62,077 nucleotides of DNA. Origin: Enterobacterales bacterium. GTDB taxonomy: Bacteria > Pseudomonadota > Gammaproteobacteria > Enterobacterales > Enterobacteriaceae. The notes under the pieces were generated by a model. The model was not told the origin of the DNA. It made no database searches and worked only from the letters and a program-made list of their open reading frames with translations. How positions within the stretch are numbered: the stretch's first letter is position 1; every line of letters begins with the position of its first letter. Made by a program: the position numbers and the translations under genes. Positions 41,496 to 50,952 of the stretch are shown here, piece by piece. Location: the NCBI GenBank assembly GCA_015654925.1, contig JAATFX010000042.1:1-62077 (forward strand), given 5' to 3'.

Positions 41496-42587
41496 ATGTC
41501 ATACGCTATCCGAGTACAGGTATCCCCCGACAATTATTTTTCCTTTCCCGGCGCCATCGAGCAATTGACGACGTTTTATCCCGCCGACGTGCTGGAAAAG
41601 GCGATTTGGATCTATGGGCGGCGCGCGCTGGCCGCGGCGCGGGCCTATCTGCCGGAGGCATTTAACGCCGCGGGCGGAGTGCGGGTGGAGTTTGGCGGCC
41701 ACTGCAGCGAAACGGATGTGGCCGAACTGGTGCGCCGGGCGGGGGACGATCGCCGGGTGGTCATCGGTATCGGCGGCGGGGCGGTGCTGGACACCGCCAA
41801 AGTCGTGGCGCGCCGTCTGGGCGCGCCGCTGGTGGCCATTCCCACTATCGCCGCCACCTGCGCCGCCTGGACCCCGCTGTCGGTCTGGTATAACGACGCC
41901 GGCCAGGCGCTGCGGTTTGAAATTTTCGCCGACGCCAACCATCTGGTGCTGGTGGAACCGCGCATTATCCTGGCGGCGCCAAAGGAATATTTGCTGGCGG
42001 GCATCGGCGATACCCTGGCGAAATGGTATGAGGCGGTGGTGCTGAGCCCGCAGCCGGAAAAACTGGCGCTCACGGTGCGCCTGGGCATCCAGACGGCGCT
42101 GGCGGTGCGCGATGTGCTGTTAAACCAAAGCCCGGCCGCGTTAGCGGCGATTGATGCGGGTGATTTGACCCAGGATTTCCTGGACGTGGTGGACGCCATA
42201 ATAGCCGGCGGCGGCATGGTGGGAGGCCTGGGTGAGCGTTATACCCGCGTGGCGGCGGCCCATGCGGTGCATAACGGCTTGACCGTCCTGCCCGCCACCG
42301 CGCCCTTTTTGCACGGCACCAAAGTGGCTTATGGCATTCTGGTGCAGTGCGCCCTGCTGGGCCAGCGCGAATGGCTGCAAAACCTCAGCGCGTCCTGGGA
42401 TCGCCTGGGGCTGCCCACCTCGCTGGCGGCGATGAATGTGGATATCAACGATGGGCAGGCCATGGCGCAGCTGATTGCCCGCACTCTGCAACCGGGAGAA
42501 TCCATCCATCTGATCCCGCTGCCGTTAAACGACGCCATCCTGCTGGCGGCGCTGCGCGAGGTGGAGCAGGTCGCCGGCCGGGGTTAA
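41496..42587 (+). CDS. hcxA: Hydroxycarboxylate dehydrogenase A (HcxA/YbdH)
   Basis: GldA-like iron-containing dehydrogenase; E. coli HcxA reduces 2-oxo acids such as 2-oxobutanoate with NADPH. ATG 41496 (Met-Ser-Tyr-Ala-Ile-Arg-Val-Gln-Val) is chosen over 41448 because it fits the family and gives 363 aa (E. coli 362). Signatures: Val-Ile-Gly-Ile-Gly-Gly-Gly-Ala for the cofactor, Thr-Ile-Ala-Ala-Thr-Cys-Ala-Ala-Trp-Thr, and metal ligands in Gly-Ile-Gly-Asp, Ala-Ala-Ala-His-Ala-Val-His-Asn-Gly and Leu-His-Gly-Thr-Lys. In E. coli hcxA lies elsewhere (as ybdH). Confidence 0.92.
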   Translation: MSYAIRVQVSPDNYFSFPGAIEQLTTFYPADVLEKAIWIYGRRALAAARAYLPEAFNAAGGVRVEFGGHCSETDVAELVRRAGDDRRVVIGIGGGAVLDTAKVVARRLGAPLVAIPTIAATCAAWTPLSVWYNDAGQALRFEIFADANHLVLVEPRIILAAPKEYLLAGIGDTLAKWYEAVVLSPQPEKLALTVRLGIQTALAVRDVLLNQSPAALAAIDAGDLTQDFLDVVDAIIAGGGMVGGLGERYTRVAAAHAVHNGLTVLPATAPFLHGTKVAYGILVQCALLGQREWLQNLSASWDRLGLPTSLAAMNVDINDGQAMAQLIARTLQPGESIHLIPLPLNDAILLAALREVEQVAGRG

Positions 42588-42594
42588 GCGCGGC

Positions 42595-43449
42595 TCAGGC
42601 ATTCAAATAGCCGGCGTGAAAGCGCAGGTGATCTTCGATAAAGCTGGCGATAAAGAAATAGCTGTGGTCGTAACCCGGCTGGATGCGCAGGGTCAGCGGC
42701 CAGCTTTTCTGGCGCGCCAGCTCGGCGAGCTTGGCCGGCTGCAACTGCAGCGCCAGGAATTGATCGGCATCGCCCTGATCGATCAGGATCGGCAGCGGCC
42801 GGGCGTCAGCGCCGCCCAGCAGATGGCAGCTGTCGTAGGCGAGCCATGCCTGTTGGTCGTTCCCCAGGTACCGGCCGAAGGCTTTTTGCCCCCAGGGCAC
42901 CGAGGCCGGATTGACGATGGGGGCAAAAGCCGACGCGGAGCGAAAGCGTCCGGGATGGCGCAGCGCCAGCATCAGCGCGCCGTGCCCGCCCATGGAATGG
43001 CCCATAATCGCCTGCCGGCCGCTGAGGGCGAACTGGCGCGCTATCAGCGCCGGCAGCTCGGTGGCCACATAATCGAACATGCGATAGCTCCCCGCCCAGG
43101 GCTGCTCGGTGGCATTAACATAAAACCCGGCGCCCTGGCCGAGGTCGTAGGCGTCGTCATCGGGCACTCCGACGCCGCGCGGGCTGGTATCCGGCATCAC
43201 CAGCAACAGGTTCAGCTCGGCGGCGATGCGCTGCGCGCCGGCCTTGAGGGTGAAATTCTCGTCATTGCAGGTCAGCCCGGACAGCCAGTAGACCGCATGG
43301 GGCGGCGCGGCGTGCCGATCCGCAGGGGGCGCGTACAGGCTATAGGTCATCACTCCGCCGGTACTGGCGGAATGATGGCGAAACCGGCACTGCCGGCCGC
43401 CAAACAGCCGGTGTTCATCGATACATTCTGGCATGTCCGTGTTTTCCAT
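42595..43449 (-). CDS. fghA: S-formylglutathione hydrolase
   Basis: Serine hydrolase splitting S-formylglutathione to formate and glutathione in formaldehyde detoxification. The 284-aa protein (E. coli YeiG 278) has the esterase-D signature [10 protein letters not shown] and nucleophile Ser152 in Gly-His-Ser-Met-Gly-Gly. Catalytic Asp is in Gln-Gly-Asp-Ala-Asp and His in Tyr-Asp-His-Ser-Tyr-Tyr-like Tyr-Asp-His-Ser-Tyr-Phe. SD AGGAG lies 8 bp before the ATG. No formaldehyde dehydrogenase gene is adjacent. It converges on hcxA with 7 bp between stops. Confidence 0.95.
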   Translation of the reverse strand: MENTDMPECIDEHRLFGGRQCRFRHHSASTGGVMTYSLYAPPADRHAAPPHAVYWLSGLTCNDENFTLKAGAQRIAAELNLLLVMPDTSPRGVGVPDDDAYDLGQGAGFYVNATEQPWAGSYRMFDYVATELPALIARQFALSGRQAIMGHSMGGHGALMLALRHPGRFRSASAFAPIVNPASVPWGQKAFGRYLGNDQQAWLAYDSCHLLGGADARPLPILIDQGDADQFLALQLQPAKLAELARQKSWPLTLRIQPGYDHSYFFIASFIEDHLRFHAGYLNA

Positions 43450-43625
43450 TATCTCGTCTCCTGGTTGTCATCATTATTCTTTTCAGCGCCGCCCGCCCGC
43501 TTACATGCGGCGATTTCATCGATCATGAAACAGTATCACTGGATAATCCGGGCGCGGTCAACTAGAGTGGGGGCGCATCTTGACGACGTGAGATCAAGAG
43601 CGGATCGACCTGCCGGAGAAAATAC

Positions 43626-44291
43626 ATGGTATCGCTGAGTACTGAAGCCGCATTGGTGCATGAAGCCTTATTGGCCCGCGGCCTCGAAACGCCGCTGCGC
43701 GGCGAAATGCTGGACGGGGAAACCCGCAAACGCCGCATCGCCGAGCACATGACCGAAATCATGAATTTGCTCAATCTCGACCTAAGCGACGATAGCCTGG
43801 CGGAAACGCCGCATCGCATCGCCAAAATGTACGTCGAGGAAATTTTTGCCGGCCTGGATTACAATAACTTTCCGAAAATTACCGTCATCCAAAATAAGAT
43901 GAAGGTGGATGAAATGGTCACGGTGCGGGACATCACCCTGACCAGCACCTGCGAACACCATTTTGTGATTATCGACGGCAAGGCCACCGTGGCCTATATT
44001 CCCAAAGATAAAGTGATCGGCTTGTCCAAAATCAATCGCATCGTGCAGTTTTTTGCCCAGCGTCCGCAGGTGCAGGAGCGTTTGACCCAGCAAATCCTGG
44101 TGGCGCTGCAAACCCTGCTTGGCACCCTTAACGTGGCGGTATGTATCGACGCGGTGCATTACTGCGTGAAAGCGCGCGGCATCCGTGACGCCACCAGCGC
44201 CACCACCACGACTTCCCTGGGCGGCTTGTTCAAGTCCAGCCAAAACACCCGCCAGGAATTTTTGCGCGCCGTACGCCACCACAACGGCTGA
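43626..44291 (+). CDS. folE: GTP cyclohydrolase I (FolE)
   Basis: Converts GTP to 7,8-dihydroneopterin triphosphate, the first step in folate synthesis. The 221-aa protein (E. coli 222) has zinc ligands Cys and His in Thr-Ser-Thr-Cys-Glu-His-His-Phe and the later Cys in Val-His-Tyr-Cys-Val-Lys-Ala-Arg-Gly. The C-terminus (Gln-Asn-Thr-Arg-x-Glu-Phe-Leu-Arg-Ala-Val-Arg-His-His) is nearly identical to E. coli. It is divergent from fghA and 60 bp from yeiB, as in E. coli. Confidence 0.98.
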   Translation: MVSLSTEAALVHEALLARGLETPLRGEMLDGETRKRRIAEHMTEIMNLLNLDLSDDSLAETPHRIAKMYVEEIFAGLDYNNFPKITVIQNKMKVDEMVTVRDITLTSTCEHHFVIIDGKATVAYIPKDKVIGLSKINRIVQFFAQRPQVQERLTQQILVALQTLLGTLNVAVCIDAVHYCVKARGIRDATSATTTTSLGGLFKSSQNTRQEFLRAVRHHNG

Positions 44292-44351
44292 TCCGGCGAT
44301 ATTCAACAGCGTATGCGGCGCGATCGCGCCGCCTGACTAAAGAGGCTGCCC

Positions 44352-45512
44352 ATGCGCGAGCGCATCGCCATGCTGGACTGCGCACGGGGGATGGCGATTC
44401 TCGGCATCCTGCTGATGAACATAACCTCATTCGGGTTACCGAAAGCGGCCTACCTGAACCCGGCATTCATGGGGGCGCCGTCCCTGGCCGACGCCTGGAC
44501 CTGGGCGCTGATGGATATGCTGGCGCAGGTAAAATTCCTCACGCTGTTCGCCCTGCTGTTCGGCGCCGGGCTGCAAATGCTGATCCCCCGCGGCGACCGC
44601 TGGATACGCTCGCGCCTGCTGTGGCTGATGGTCTTCGGACTGATTCACGGCATTTTTTTCTGGGACGGGGATATTTTATTCGATTACGCGCTGGTGGGTC
44701 TGATCTGCCTGGGCGTCATTCGCCGCACGGACAGCGTACGCGGATTAATGATCGGCGGGATTGCCCTGTATATTGTGGGGCTGTGCATTCTGCTATTGAT
44801 GCAATGGCTGCTGGCCGACGCTCCCCCGGGGCGGTTCTGGACTCCCGGCGTGGCCGATCGGATCTATGAATATTATTGGCAAACCACCGGCGGCCCCGAA
44901 GCCTGGCGGGTACGCCTGGATCTGCTGCAGGCCAGTTTTATGTCGCTGGCGGCGCAATACGGCTGGCTGCTGGCCGGCGCCATGCTTATCGGCGCCGCGC
45001 TGATGCGCACCGGCTGGCTGGCCGGCGCCATGCCGCTGGCGCATTACCGTAAAATGGCGGCCCTGCTGATCCCCCTGGGCCTGGCGATTAACCTGCCGAG
45101 CGTAGCGGCGCAATGGCAATCCGGCTGGGACTACCGCTGGTGCGCTTTCCTGCTGCAAATCCCCCGTGAACTCGGCGCCCCGTTCCAGGCCCTGGGCTAC
45201 GCCGCCCTGTGGTATGGTTTCTGGCCCACCCTCGGCGGCCTGCGCATCACCCGTTATATCGGCAACGTCGGGCGCATGGCGCTGACCAACTACTTGCTGC
45301 AAACCCTGCTGTGCACCTTGGCGTTTAACCAACTGGGCCTGTTTATGGCCTATAGCCGCGCCGAACTGCTGCTGTTCGTACCGCCGATTTGGCTGGCGAA
45401 CATGTTATTTTCCACCCTATGGCTGCGATTCTTCTCCCAGGGTCCCATGGAATGGCTATGGCGCCGCCTTACCCGCCTCACCGGCGGCCCGAGCCCCTCC
45501 CTGGCGCGCTAA
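44352..45512 (+). CDS. yeiB: DUF418 membrane protein YeiB
   Basis: Inner-membrane protein of the DUF418 family, function unknown. The 386-aa protein (E. coli 385) begins with the family start Arg-Ile-Ala-Met-Leu-Asp-x-Ala-Arg-Gly-Met-Ala-Ile-Leu-Gly-Ile-Leu and has about ten membrane segments. The C-terminal DUF418 signature (Gly-Arg-Met-Ala-Leu-Thr-Asn-Tyr-Leu-x-Gln) is present. It follows folE and may share its transcript. Confidence 0.92.
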   Translation: MRERIAMLDCARGMAILGILLMNITSFGLPKAAYLNPAFMGAPSLADAWTWALMDMLAQVKFLTLFALLFGAGLQMLIPRGDRWIRSRLLWLMVFGLIHGIFFWDGDILFDYALVGLICLGVIRRTDSVRGLMIGGIALYIVGLCILLLMQWLLADAPPGRFWTPGVADRIYEYYWQTTGGPEAWRVRLDLLQASFMSLAAQYGWLLAGAMLIGAALMRTGWLAGAMPLAHYRKMAALLIPLGLAINLPSVAAQWQSGWDYRWCAFLLQIPRELGAPFQALGYAALWYGFWPTLGGLRITRYIGNVGRMALTNYLLQTLLCTLAFNQLGLFMAYSRAELLLFVPPIWLANMLFSTLWLRFFSQGPMEWLWRRLTRLTGGPSPSLAR

Positions 45513-45603
45513 AACGCCGCCCCCTGGCGCGCCAGACCTGCCACACGCCAGACTCACACCGTCCAGGCGCCACCCCTGGACCGGCTTCCCCTACCTCCAT
45601 CAG

Positions 45604-45620
45604 CTTAAGGTTCGGTTAAT
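45604..45620 (+). promoter_or_regulatory. PmrA (BasR) box upstream of eptA
   Basis: CTTAAG-GTTCG-GTTAAT matches the PmrA box layout (two YTTAAK-type half-sites 5 bp apart) and closely resembles the known box before pmrC/eptA in Salmonella and E. coli. It ends 46 bp before the eptA start, consistent with autoregulation of eptA-basRS. Confidence 0.8.
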
Positions 45621-45666
45621 ACAATTCTGTTTAAATGACGCAATTGATTTTACGAGTTAATGCAGA

Positions 45667-47319
45667 ATGTCTTTAAACCCGCTGAAGAACCTCCCACGCC
45701 CGACCATTAGCCCGTGGTTTTTTAACATTATCGTTGCGCTGACCATCACCTTTTTCCAAAATGTGGTCTTTTTCCACAAAACGCTGCAACTGATCGACGT
45801 CTCCGGCAACCATAATCTGCTGTTCTTCCTCAGCATGCCCGTGACCCTGCTCATGGGCCTCAATATCCTGTTCAGCCTCATTCTGCTGCCCTACATCCGT
45901 AAACCCATCGCCATCGTATTATTCATCGTCGATGCCCTGGCGCAATATTTCATGCAATCCTACGGGGTCATCATCGATCGGGGCATGATCCAAAATGCGC
46001 TGGACACCACGCCGGCGGAAAGCCTGGCGCTGCTCACGCCCCAGCTAGGCCTATACCTTTTGGTCATCGGCATCCTGCCGTCGATACTGATAATTTGGAT
46101 TAAAGTCAGGCCGGTAACCTTTTCCTGGCTGAATGCCGGCTTTTATGCCCTAAACCTTCTGTTTTCAATTTGCATCATCGCCCTGGTAGCCACGTTCTTT
46201 TATAAAGACTACGCATCATTAATGCGCAATAACCAGCAGCTGATAAAAAACCTGACCCCCAGCGATATGATGATCGGCAGCTACTCCTATTACAAGCATG
46301 ACTATATAAAACCGCAGCCCTTCGTGAATATCGGCCTCGACGCGAAAAAAATCCCCGTAACCCACGATAACGGCAAAAAAAACCTGATTATCCTGGTGGT
46401 GGGTGAAACCTCCCGGGCGCAGAATTTCTCCCTCGGCGGCTATGACAAACTCACCAACCCACGCCTGGCGGCGGATAACGTCACCTATTTCCCCAATACC
46501 TCATCCTGCGGCACCGCCACGGCGGTATCGGTTCCCTGCATGTTTTCCGGCATGCCGCGCCGCCAATATGACGGCGATAAAGCCGCCAATCAGGATAACG
46601 TATTGGATATACTCAAACGGGCCGGCATCGACATCCTGTGGCGGGAAAATGACGGCGGATGCAAAGATGTATGCCTGCGGGTGCCCACCGATGACCTTAG
46701 CCGCTGGCATATGCCCGGGTTATGCTCGGCAGGTGTTTGTCTCGACGAAGCCTTGCTGCGCGATCTGGATAAATATATTGATGAACGTACCGGCGACACG
46801 CTGATTGTATTACACACCATCGGCAGCCACGGACCGACGTATTATCAGCGCTATCCCAAGAATATTCAGGCCTTTACGCCGACCTGCGAAACCAATGAAA
46901 TTCAAACCTGCTCAAATCAGGCGTTGGTCAACACCTACGACAATACCATTGTCTATATAGACTACCTGCTTGATAAGACCATAAAAATGCTGCAAGCTCA
47001 CAGCGATAAATTCAATACCGCCCTGGTCTATCTTTCCGACCACGGCGAATCCCTGGGGGAAAACGGCCTCTATTTGCACGGCATGCCTTATGCGGTCGCG
47101 CCGGTACAACAAACCCATATTCCCATGCTGGTATGGCTCTCCCCGGATTATATCCAGACTCATGGCGTGGGAGAGCGTTGCCTGCAAAACCGGGCGCAGC
47201 GGCAGCAGTTCTCCCAGGATAATCTCTTCTCAACGTTGCTTGGGCTGCTTAATGTACAAACGCAGCTCTATCAGCCGGATCTTGATGTTTTTCAACCTTG
47301 CCGGAACCCGCAGCAATGA
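45667..47319 (+). CDS. eptA: Lipid A phosphoethanolamine transferase EptA (PmrC)
   Basis: Inner-membrane enzyme adding phosphoethanolamine to lipid A, lowering its negative charge and binding of cationic peptides. The 550-aa protein (E. coli 547) has five N-terminal membrane segments, then a periplasmic sulfatase-fold domain. Visible catalytic elements: Val-Gly-Glu-Thr-Ser-Arg-Ala, the nucleophile region Gly-Thr-Ala-Thr-Ala-Val-Ser-Val-Pro-Cys-Met, and Tyr-Leu-Ser-Asp-His-Gly-Glu-Ser. Paired Cys residues fit its periplasmic disulfides. The stop overlaps the basR start by 4 bp. Confidence 0.96.
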   Translation: MSLNPLKNLPRPTISPWFFNIIVALTITFFQNVVFFHKTLQLIDVSGNHNLLFFLSMPVTLLMGLNILFSLILLPYIRKPIAIVLFIVDALAQYFMQSYGVIIDRGMIQNALDTTPAESLALLTPQLGLYLLVIGILPSILIIWIKVRPVTFSWLNAGFYALNLLFSICIIALVATFFYKDYASLMRNNQQLIKNLTPSDMMIGSYSYYKHDYIKPQPFVNIGLDAKKIPVTHDNGKKNLIILVVGETSRAQNFSLGGYDKLTNPRLAADNVTYFPNTSSCGTATAVSVPCMFSGMPRRQYDGDKAANQDNVLDILKRAGIDILWRENDGGCKDVCLRVPTDDLSRWHMPGLCSAGVCLDEALLRDLDKYIDERTGDTLIVLHTIGSHGPTYYQRYPKNIQAFTPTCETNEIQTCSNQALVNTYDNTIVYIDYLLDKTIKMLQAHSDKFNTALVYLSDHGESLGENGLYLHGMPYAVAPVQQTHIPMLVWLSPDYIQTHGVGERCLQNRAQRQQFSQDNLFSTLLGLLNVQTQLYQPDLDVFQPCRNPQQ

Positions 47320-47984
47320 AAATATTAATCACCGAAGATGATAAATTATTGCAAGAAGGCCTGCAGATCGCGTTGCAGCAGGAAGGCTATGCCAGCGACT
47401 GCGCGGCTAATCTTCACCAGGCGGAAAATTTAATCGCCAGCACCGCCTACAGCCTGGTGATCCTCGACCTGGGCCTGCCTGATGGCGACGGCATGTCCTT
47501 ACTCGGCAAATGGCGTAAAAGCGGCAACGGCGTGCCGGTATTAATCCTGACCGCGCGCGACGGCATCGAAGAGCGGGTGCGCGGGCTGAATATCGGTGCG
47601 GACGATTATCTAATCAAGCCTTTTGCGCTCACTGAATTACTCGCCCGGGTGCGGGCCATTATCCGTCGCCACCAGGGCGCCAGCAATAACCTGCTGTGGG
47701 TGGATAATATTTCGCTGGATCTCAACAGCCACGAAGTGACGGTGGATGGCAAAATCATTGAACTGACGCCAAAAGAGTTCGCCATTCTCTCCAGGCTGAT
47801 GCTGCGGGCGGGGCATCGTATCCACCGCGAAATATTGCATCAGGATCTGTACAACTGGGATGACGATCCCTCGTCCAACTCGCTGGAAGTCCATGTCCAT
47901 AACCTCCGGCAAAAGATTGGCAAGGATCGTATTCGCACGCTGCGCGGCTTCGGCTACTTACTGACTAAAGAAAGTATCGGGTGA
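47316..47984 (+). CDS. basR: Response regulator BasR (PmrA)
   Basis: OmpR-family regulator activating lipid A modification genes. ATG 47316 gives Met-Lys-Ile-Leu-Ile-Thr-Glu-Asp-Asp and 222 aa, the E. coli length; the longer frame would overlap eptA by more. The receiver domain has Asp8/Asp9, phospho-acceptor Asp51 and Lys near 102. The C-terminal winged helix ends in Arg-Gly-Phe-Gly-Tyr-Leu-Leu. Phosphorylated BasR should bind the box at 45604-45620. Confidence 0.96.
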   Translation: MKILITEDDKLLQEGLQIALQQEGYASDCAANLHQAENLIASTAYSLVILDLGLPDGDGMSLLGKWRKSGNGVPVLILTARDGIEERVRGLNIGADDYLIKPFALTELLARVRAIIRRHQGASNNLLWVDNISLDLNSHEVTVDGKIIELTPKEFAILSRLMLRAGHRIHREILHQDLYNWDDDPSSNSLEVHVHNLRQKIGKDRIRTLRGFGYLLTKESIG

Positions 47985-49072
47985 CGATGAAAACACCTCT
48001 GGCGGGACCGCTGACCAGCATGCGCTGGCGTCTTATCATGGTGCTGGGCATTATTCTGCTGTGCTGCCAGTTTATCACCGTCATCTGGCTGTGGCATGAG
48101 AGTAAAGAACAGATCGATCTGCTGGTTAACCGCACGCTGGCGGAAAATGTGCGCAACGATCATGTAAACCAGGAAATCAGGGAAGCTATCGCGGCGCTCA
48201 GCGTGCCGGCGTTAATGATGATTATCGTGACGCTGTTTTTCTGTTTCCAGGCGGTGAACTGGATTACCCTGCCGCTGTCGCGCTTGCAAAATGCGCTGCA
48301 TGCCCGCGGCGCGGAAGATTTCGAGCCGCTGCCCGAAATCGGCAATATCCAGGAAGTCATCGCCGTCACCCGCAGCCTCAACCAGCTTTTGTCCCGCTTG
48401 AATAACACCCTGCAGCAAGACCGGCAATTTACCTCGGACGTGGCCCATGAGCTGCGTACCCCGCTGTCCGGCATCCGCCTGCATCTGGAAGTGCAGGAGA
48501 AGCAGCACGGCATCAATAACCAGCCGCTCATCGAACGGGTGGATAATATGTCTTATACGGTAGAACAACTCCTGATGCTGGCGCGCATCCGCCACGATTT
48601 TTCGTCCGGCCATTACCAGGCGGTGCGGTTAAATCAGGATGTGGTGCTGGCCCAGGCCGGCGAGTTGGAGGAAATGGCCCAGCAGCGCGGGCAAACGCTG
48701 CGCTGGCAACTCCCGCCGGCGGAAATCCTCATCCGAGGCAATGCCATCCTCATGCGTTTATTGCTGCGCAATCTGGTGGAAAATGCCCATCGCTACAGCC
48801 CGGCCGGCAGCACCATTGATGTGCAGCTGTTCCAGGACGAACAGCAGCGCATTCTCCTGCAAGTGCTCGACGAGGGGCCGGGGATCGACCCGGATAAGGC
48901 GGTGGACTTGACCAAGGAATTCGTGCGCATGGACCAGCGCTATAACGGTATCGGCCTGGGATTAAGCATCGTCACCCGCATTGCCCAATTACATAACGGG
49001 CAATTTGAATTGCTCAATCGCACCGAACGGTCCGGCACCATCGCCCGCCTGGTGTTGACCGATGTGGCCTAA
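47981..49072 (+). CDS. basS: Sensor histidine kinase BasS (PmrB)
   Basis: Sensor of ferric iron and mild acid for BasR in relatives. The 363-aa protein (E. coli 363) has membrane helices near 17-38 and 72-92. The short periplasmic loop has an Glu-Ile-Arg-Glu stretch at 65-68, the ExxE motif linked to Fe3+ sensing. HAMP, H-box Asp-Val-Ala-His-Glu-Leu-Arg-Thr-Pro with His156, and HATPase motifs follow. GTG 47981 overlaps the basR stop by 4 bp; ATG 47987 is an alternative start. Confidence 0.94.
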   Translation: MTMKTPLAGPLTSMRWRLIMVLGIILLCCQFITVIWLWHESKEQIDLLVNRTLAENVRNDHVNQEIREAIAALSVPALMMIIVTLFFCFQAVNWITLPLSRLQNALHARGAEDFEPLPEIGNIQEVIAVTRSLNQLLSRLNNTLQQDRQFTSDVAHELRTPLSGIRLHLEVQEKQHGINNQPLIERVDNMSYTVEQLLMLARIRHDFSSGHYQAVRLNQDVVLAQAGELEEMAQQRGQTLRWQLPPAEILIRGNAILMRLLLRNLVENAHRYSPAGSTIDVQLFQDEQQRILLQVLDEGPGIDPDKAVDLTKEFVRMDQRYNGIGLGLSIVTRIAQLHNGQFELLNRTERSGTIARLVLTDVA

Positions 49073-49082
49073 AGAGGAATTT

Positions 49083-49370
49083 ATGTCATCCCAAAGCGCG
49101 GCGGTATGGATCTGGCATGTGCTGATCGCAGCGGTCATTGTCAGCGGTTATCTGCACCTGGCCTGGCGAAAACAGTGGTTCTACATTGCCCTTAGCCTGC
49201 TGGGATCATTAACCGTCTTCGCCGTGGTGTTATATCGCGTGGGTTATCACGGTATTATCCAGGCCGTGGAAATTTTTATATTAATCAATGCGTCATTTGT
49301 TTTAGTCTCGGTGACGAGCGCGTGGGCGCTGGCATTTCATCACCGCGGCCACAACGACCGGCATCCCTGA
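49083..49370 (+). CDS. Small three-helix membrane protein after basS, unknown
   Basis: Unrecognised 95-aa protein starting 10 bp after basS with AAAGAGGAA 4-5 bp before its ATG, so probably part of eptA-basRS. Three hydrophobic segments are visible: about 6-26 (Val-Trp-Ile-Trp-His-Val-Leu), 31-52 and 58-88. The C-terminal tail is charged and His-rich (His-His-Arg-Gly-His-Asn-Asp-Arg-His-Pro). The frame is open slightly upstream (49062), but that lies in basS. Salmonella has a small PmrA-controlled membrane peptide (PmrR) that inhibits LpxT; this is longer and no similarity is seen. Confidence 0.75.
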   Translation: MSSQSAAVWIWHVLIAAVIVSGYLHLAWRKQWFYIALSLLGSLTVFAVVLYRVGYHGIIQAVEIFILINASFVLVSVTSAWALAFHHRGHNDRHP

Positions 49371-49504
49371 CGGTAAAAATCTGGTAGGATAAAACGGCGT
49401 AATAAAAAAACGCCTGCTATTAGTTACAACATACTAATAATTTTTCCTCGCTGTTCCTGCGCCCGCATATAGCCAGTTGTTGCAGCAAAAATCTTTTTAA
49501 TGCA

Positions 49505-49518
49505 TGTAACCGCTTTCG
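49505..49518. promoter_or_regulatory. gal-type operator upstream of galS
   Basis: TGTAACCGCTTTCG fits the GalR/GalS operator (GTGKAANCGNTTNCAC) at most core positions and nearly repeats the operator before mglB. A second site, TAAACCGGTTACG, is at 49551-49563 on the other side of the CRP site. Confidence 0.75.
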
Positions 49519-49522
49519 GTCC

Positions 49523-49538
49523 TGTGACCTGATTCACG
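49523..49538. promoter_or_regulatory. CRP site upstream of galS
   Basis: TGTGA-CCTGAT-TCACG matches the CRP consensus TGTGA-N6-TCACA at nine of ten defined positions. It is flanked by two gal-type operators, suggesting joint CRP/GalS control of galS. Confidence 0.8.
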
Positions 49539-49677
49539 CTGCGTCGACGCTAAACCGGTTACGATAGCGTGGTATGTTTCAAAAGTGTTATGACATTGGC
49601 TGCGTCGGGGCAAATGCGCGCCCTGCGGCCGGGTCAAGGACATGCCTGGGGGCAAAGCAGCATAAACAGGGGACGAG

Positions 49678-50718
49678 ATGATCACTATTCGTGATGTTGC
49701 GCGGTTGGCCGGAGTCTCGGTGGCAACCGTGTCACGGGTATTAAACGACAGCGCCATTGCCAGCAAGGAAGCCCGCGATCGGGTCAATAAAGCGGTCAAG
49801 GAACTGGGCTATCGGCCCAACGCCAATGCCCAGGCGCTGGCCACGCAAATCAGCGACACTATCGGCGTGGTGGTAATGGACGTTTCCGATCCTTTTTTCG
49901 GCGCGCTGGTCAAAGCGGTGGATACCGTCGCGCAGCGCCACAAAAAAAATGTGTTGATCAACAATAGCTACCACCAGGCCGACAAAGAGCGGCACGCGAT
50001 TGAAGTGCTGATTCGCCAGCGCTGCAGCGCGCTGGTGGTGCATGCCAAAATCCTGTCCGATGAAGAGATGGCGCCCTTTATGGAACGGGAGCCGGGCATG
50101 GTGCTGATCAATCGCATACTGCCGGGATATGAACACCGCTGCGTGGGGCTCGACAACGTCAGCGGAGCGGTAATGGCCACCCGTACCCTGCTCAAGCAGG
50201 GCCACCGGCAGATTGGGTATATCGGTTCCAATCATCCCATCGACGATGAGCGGCAGCGGCGGGCAGGTTACCTGCAGGCCATGGCGGAAGAGGGCATAGT
50301 GCCCTTGCAAAGCTGGCAGGCTTTCAGTTCCCCGGACTTAAGCGGCGGCGAGGAAGCCATGGTTGAATTACTGGGACGTAATCAACAGCTTACCGCGATT
50401 TTTGTTTACAATGACGGCATGGCGGTAGGCGCGCTGGCCACCCTGAAGGAAAACGGTATCGCGGTGCCGACGCAATTTTCGGTGGTGGGTTTTGACGATA
50501 TCCCCATATCCCGTTACACCAGCCCTAATTTGACCACCGTGCGTTATCCCATTTTCGCCATGGCGGTCGCGGCCACCGAACTGGCGCTGCTGGGCACCGC
50601 GGGGCAGCTGGACGAACGGCAAACGCATTTATTTATGCCTACGTTGGTACGCCGCCATTCGGTGGCGCCTTTGAAAAGTGTGGCGGCGATCGCTTCCTCT
50701 TCCGAAGATGGCATGTAA
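49678..50718 (+). CDS. galS: mgl regulon repressor GalS
   Basis: LacI-family repressor/isorepressor responding to galactose. The 346-aa protein equals E. coli GalS in length. The N-terminal helix-turn-helix reads [20 protein letters not shown], followed by a periplasmic-binding-type domain. It lies upstream of mglB; its stop codon is inside the mgl operator. Its own promoter has a CRP site and two gal-type operators. GalR is an alternative name, but the mgl neighbourhood favours GalS. Confidence 0.95.
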   Translation: MITIRDVARLAGVSVATVSRVLNDSAIASKEARDRVNKAVKELGYRPNANAQALATQISDTIGVVVMDVSDPFFGALVKAVDTVAQRHKKNVLINNSYHQADKERHAIEVLIRQRCSALVVHAKILSDEEMAPFMEREPGMVLINRILPGYEHRCVGLDNVSGAVMATRTLLKQGHRQIGYIGSNHPIDDERQRRAGYLQAMAEEGIVPLQSWQAFSSPDLSGGEEAMVELLGRNQQLTAIFVYNDGMAVGALATLKENGIAVPTQFSVVGFDDIPISRYTSPNLTTVRYPIFAMAVAATELALLGTAGQLDERQTHLFMPTLVRRHSVAPLKSVAAIASSSEDGM

Positions 50719-50727
50719 CCGCTTCCA
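50714..50727. promoter_or_regulatory. gal-type operator upstream of mglB
   Basis: TGTAACCGCTTCCA nearly repeats the operator before galS (49505-49518) and overlaps the galS stop codon (50716-50718). Confidence 0.75.
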
Positions 50728-50730
50728 AAC

Positions 50731-50746
50731 TGTGAGAATATTCACA
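50731..50746. promoter_or_regulatory. CRP site upstream of mglB
   Basis: TGTGA-GAATAT-TCACA has both perfect CRP half-sites, 3 bp after the gal-type operator and about 210 bp before mglB. Catabolite activation of mglBAC is expected. Confidence 0.88.
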
Positions 50747-50952
50747 GATTCTTAACATTAATCTCTTTATGCTAAAGGTGTTTTCCCGCCGGTGCTTTCC
50801 ACTATCCGGCCCACGGTAAAAATTTGCGCATCCCATGCAATATTTTTGATTTTAGGTCGGCTTTGCCGGTGTCATCCGTAAAGGGAAGTACGTACCACCA
50901 GGGAAGGGAATTGTCCGCCTTTGAGTAACCCTACATAATTCCGGAGAAACTA

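Noticed and set aside
49396..49414. GGCGT/ACGCC stem after the small membrane protein gene
   Set aside because: Only 5 bp, A-rich loop and no T-run; too weak to call a terminator.
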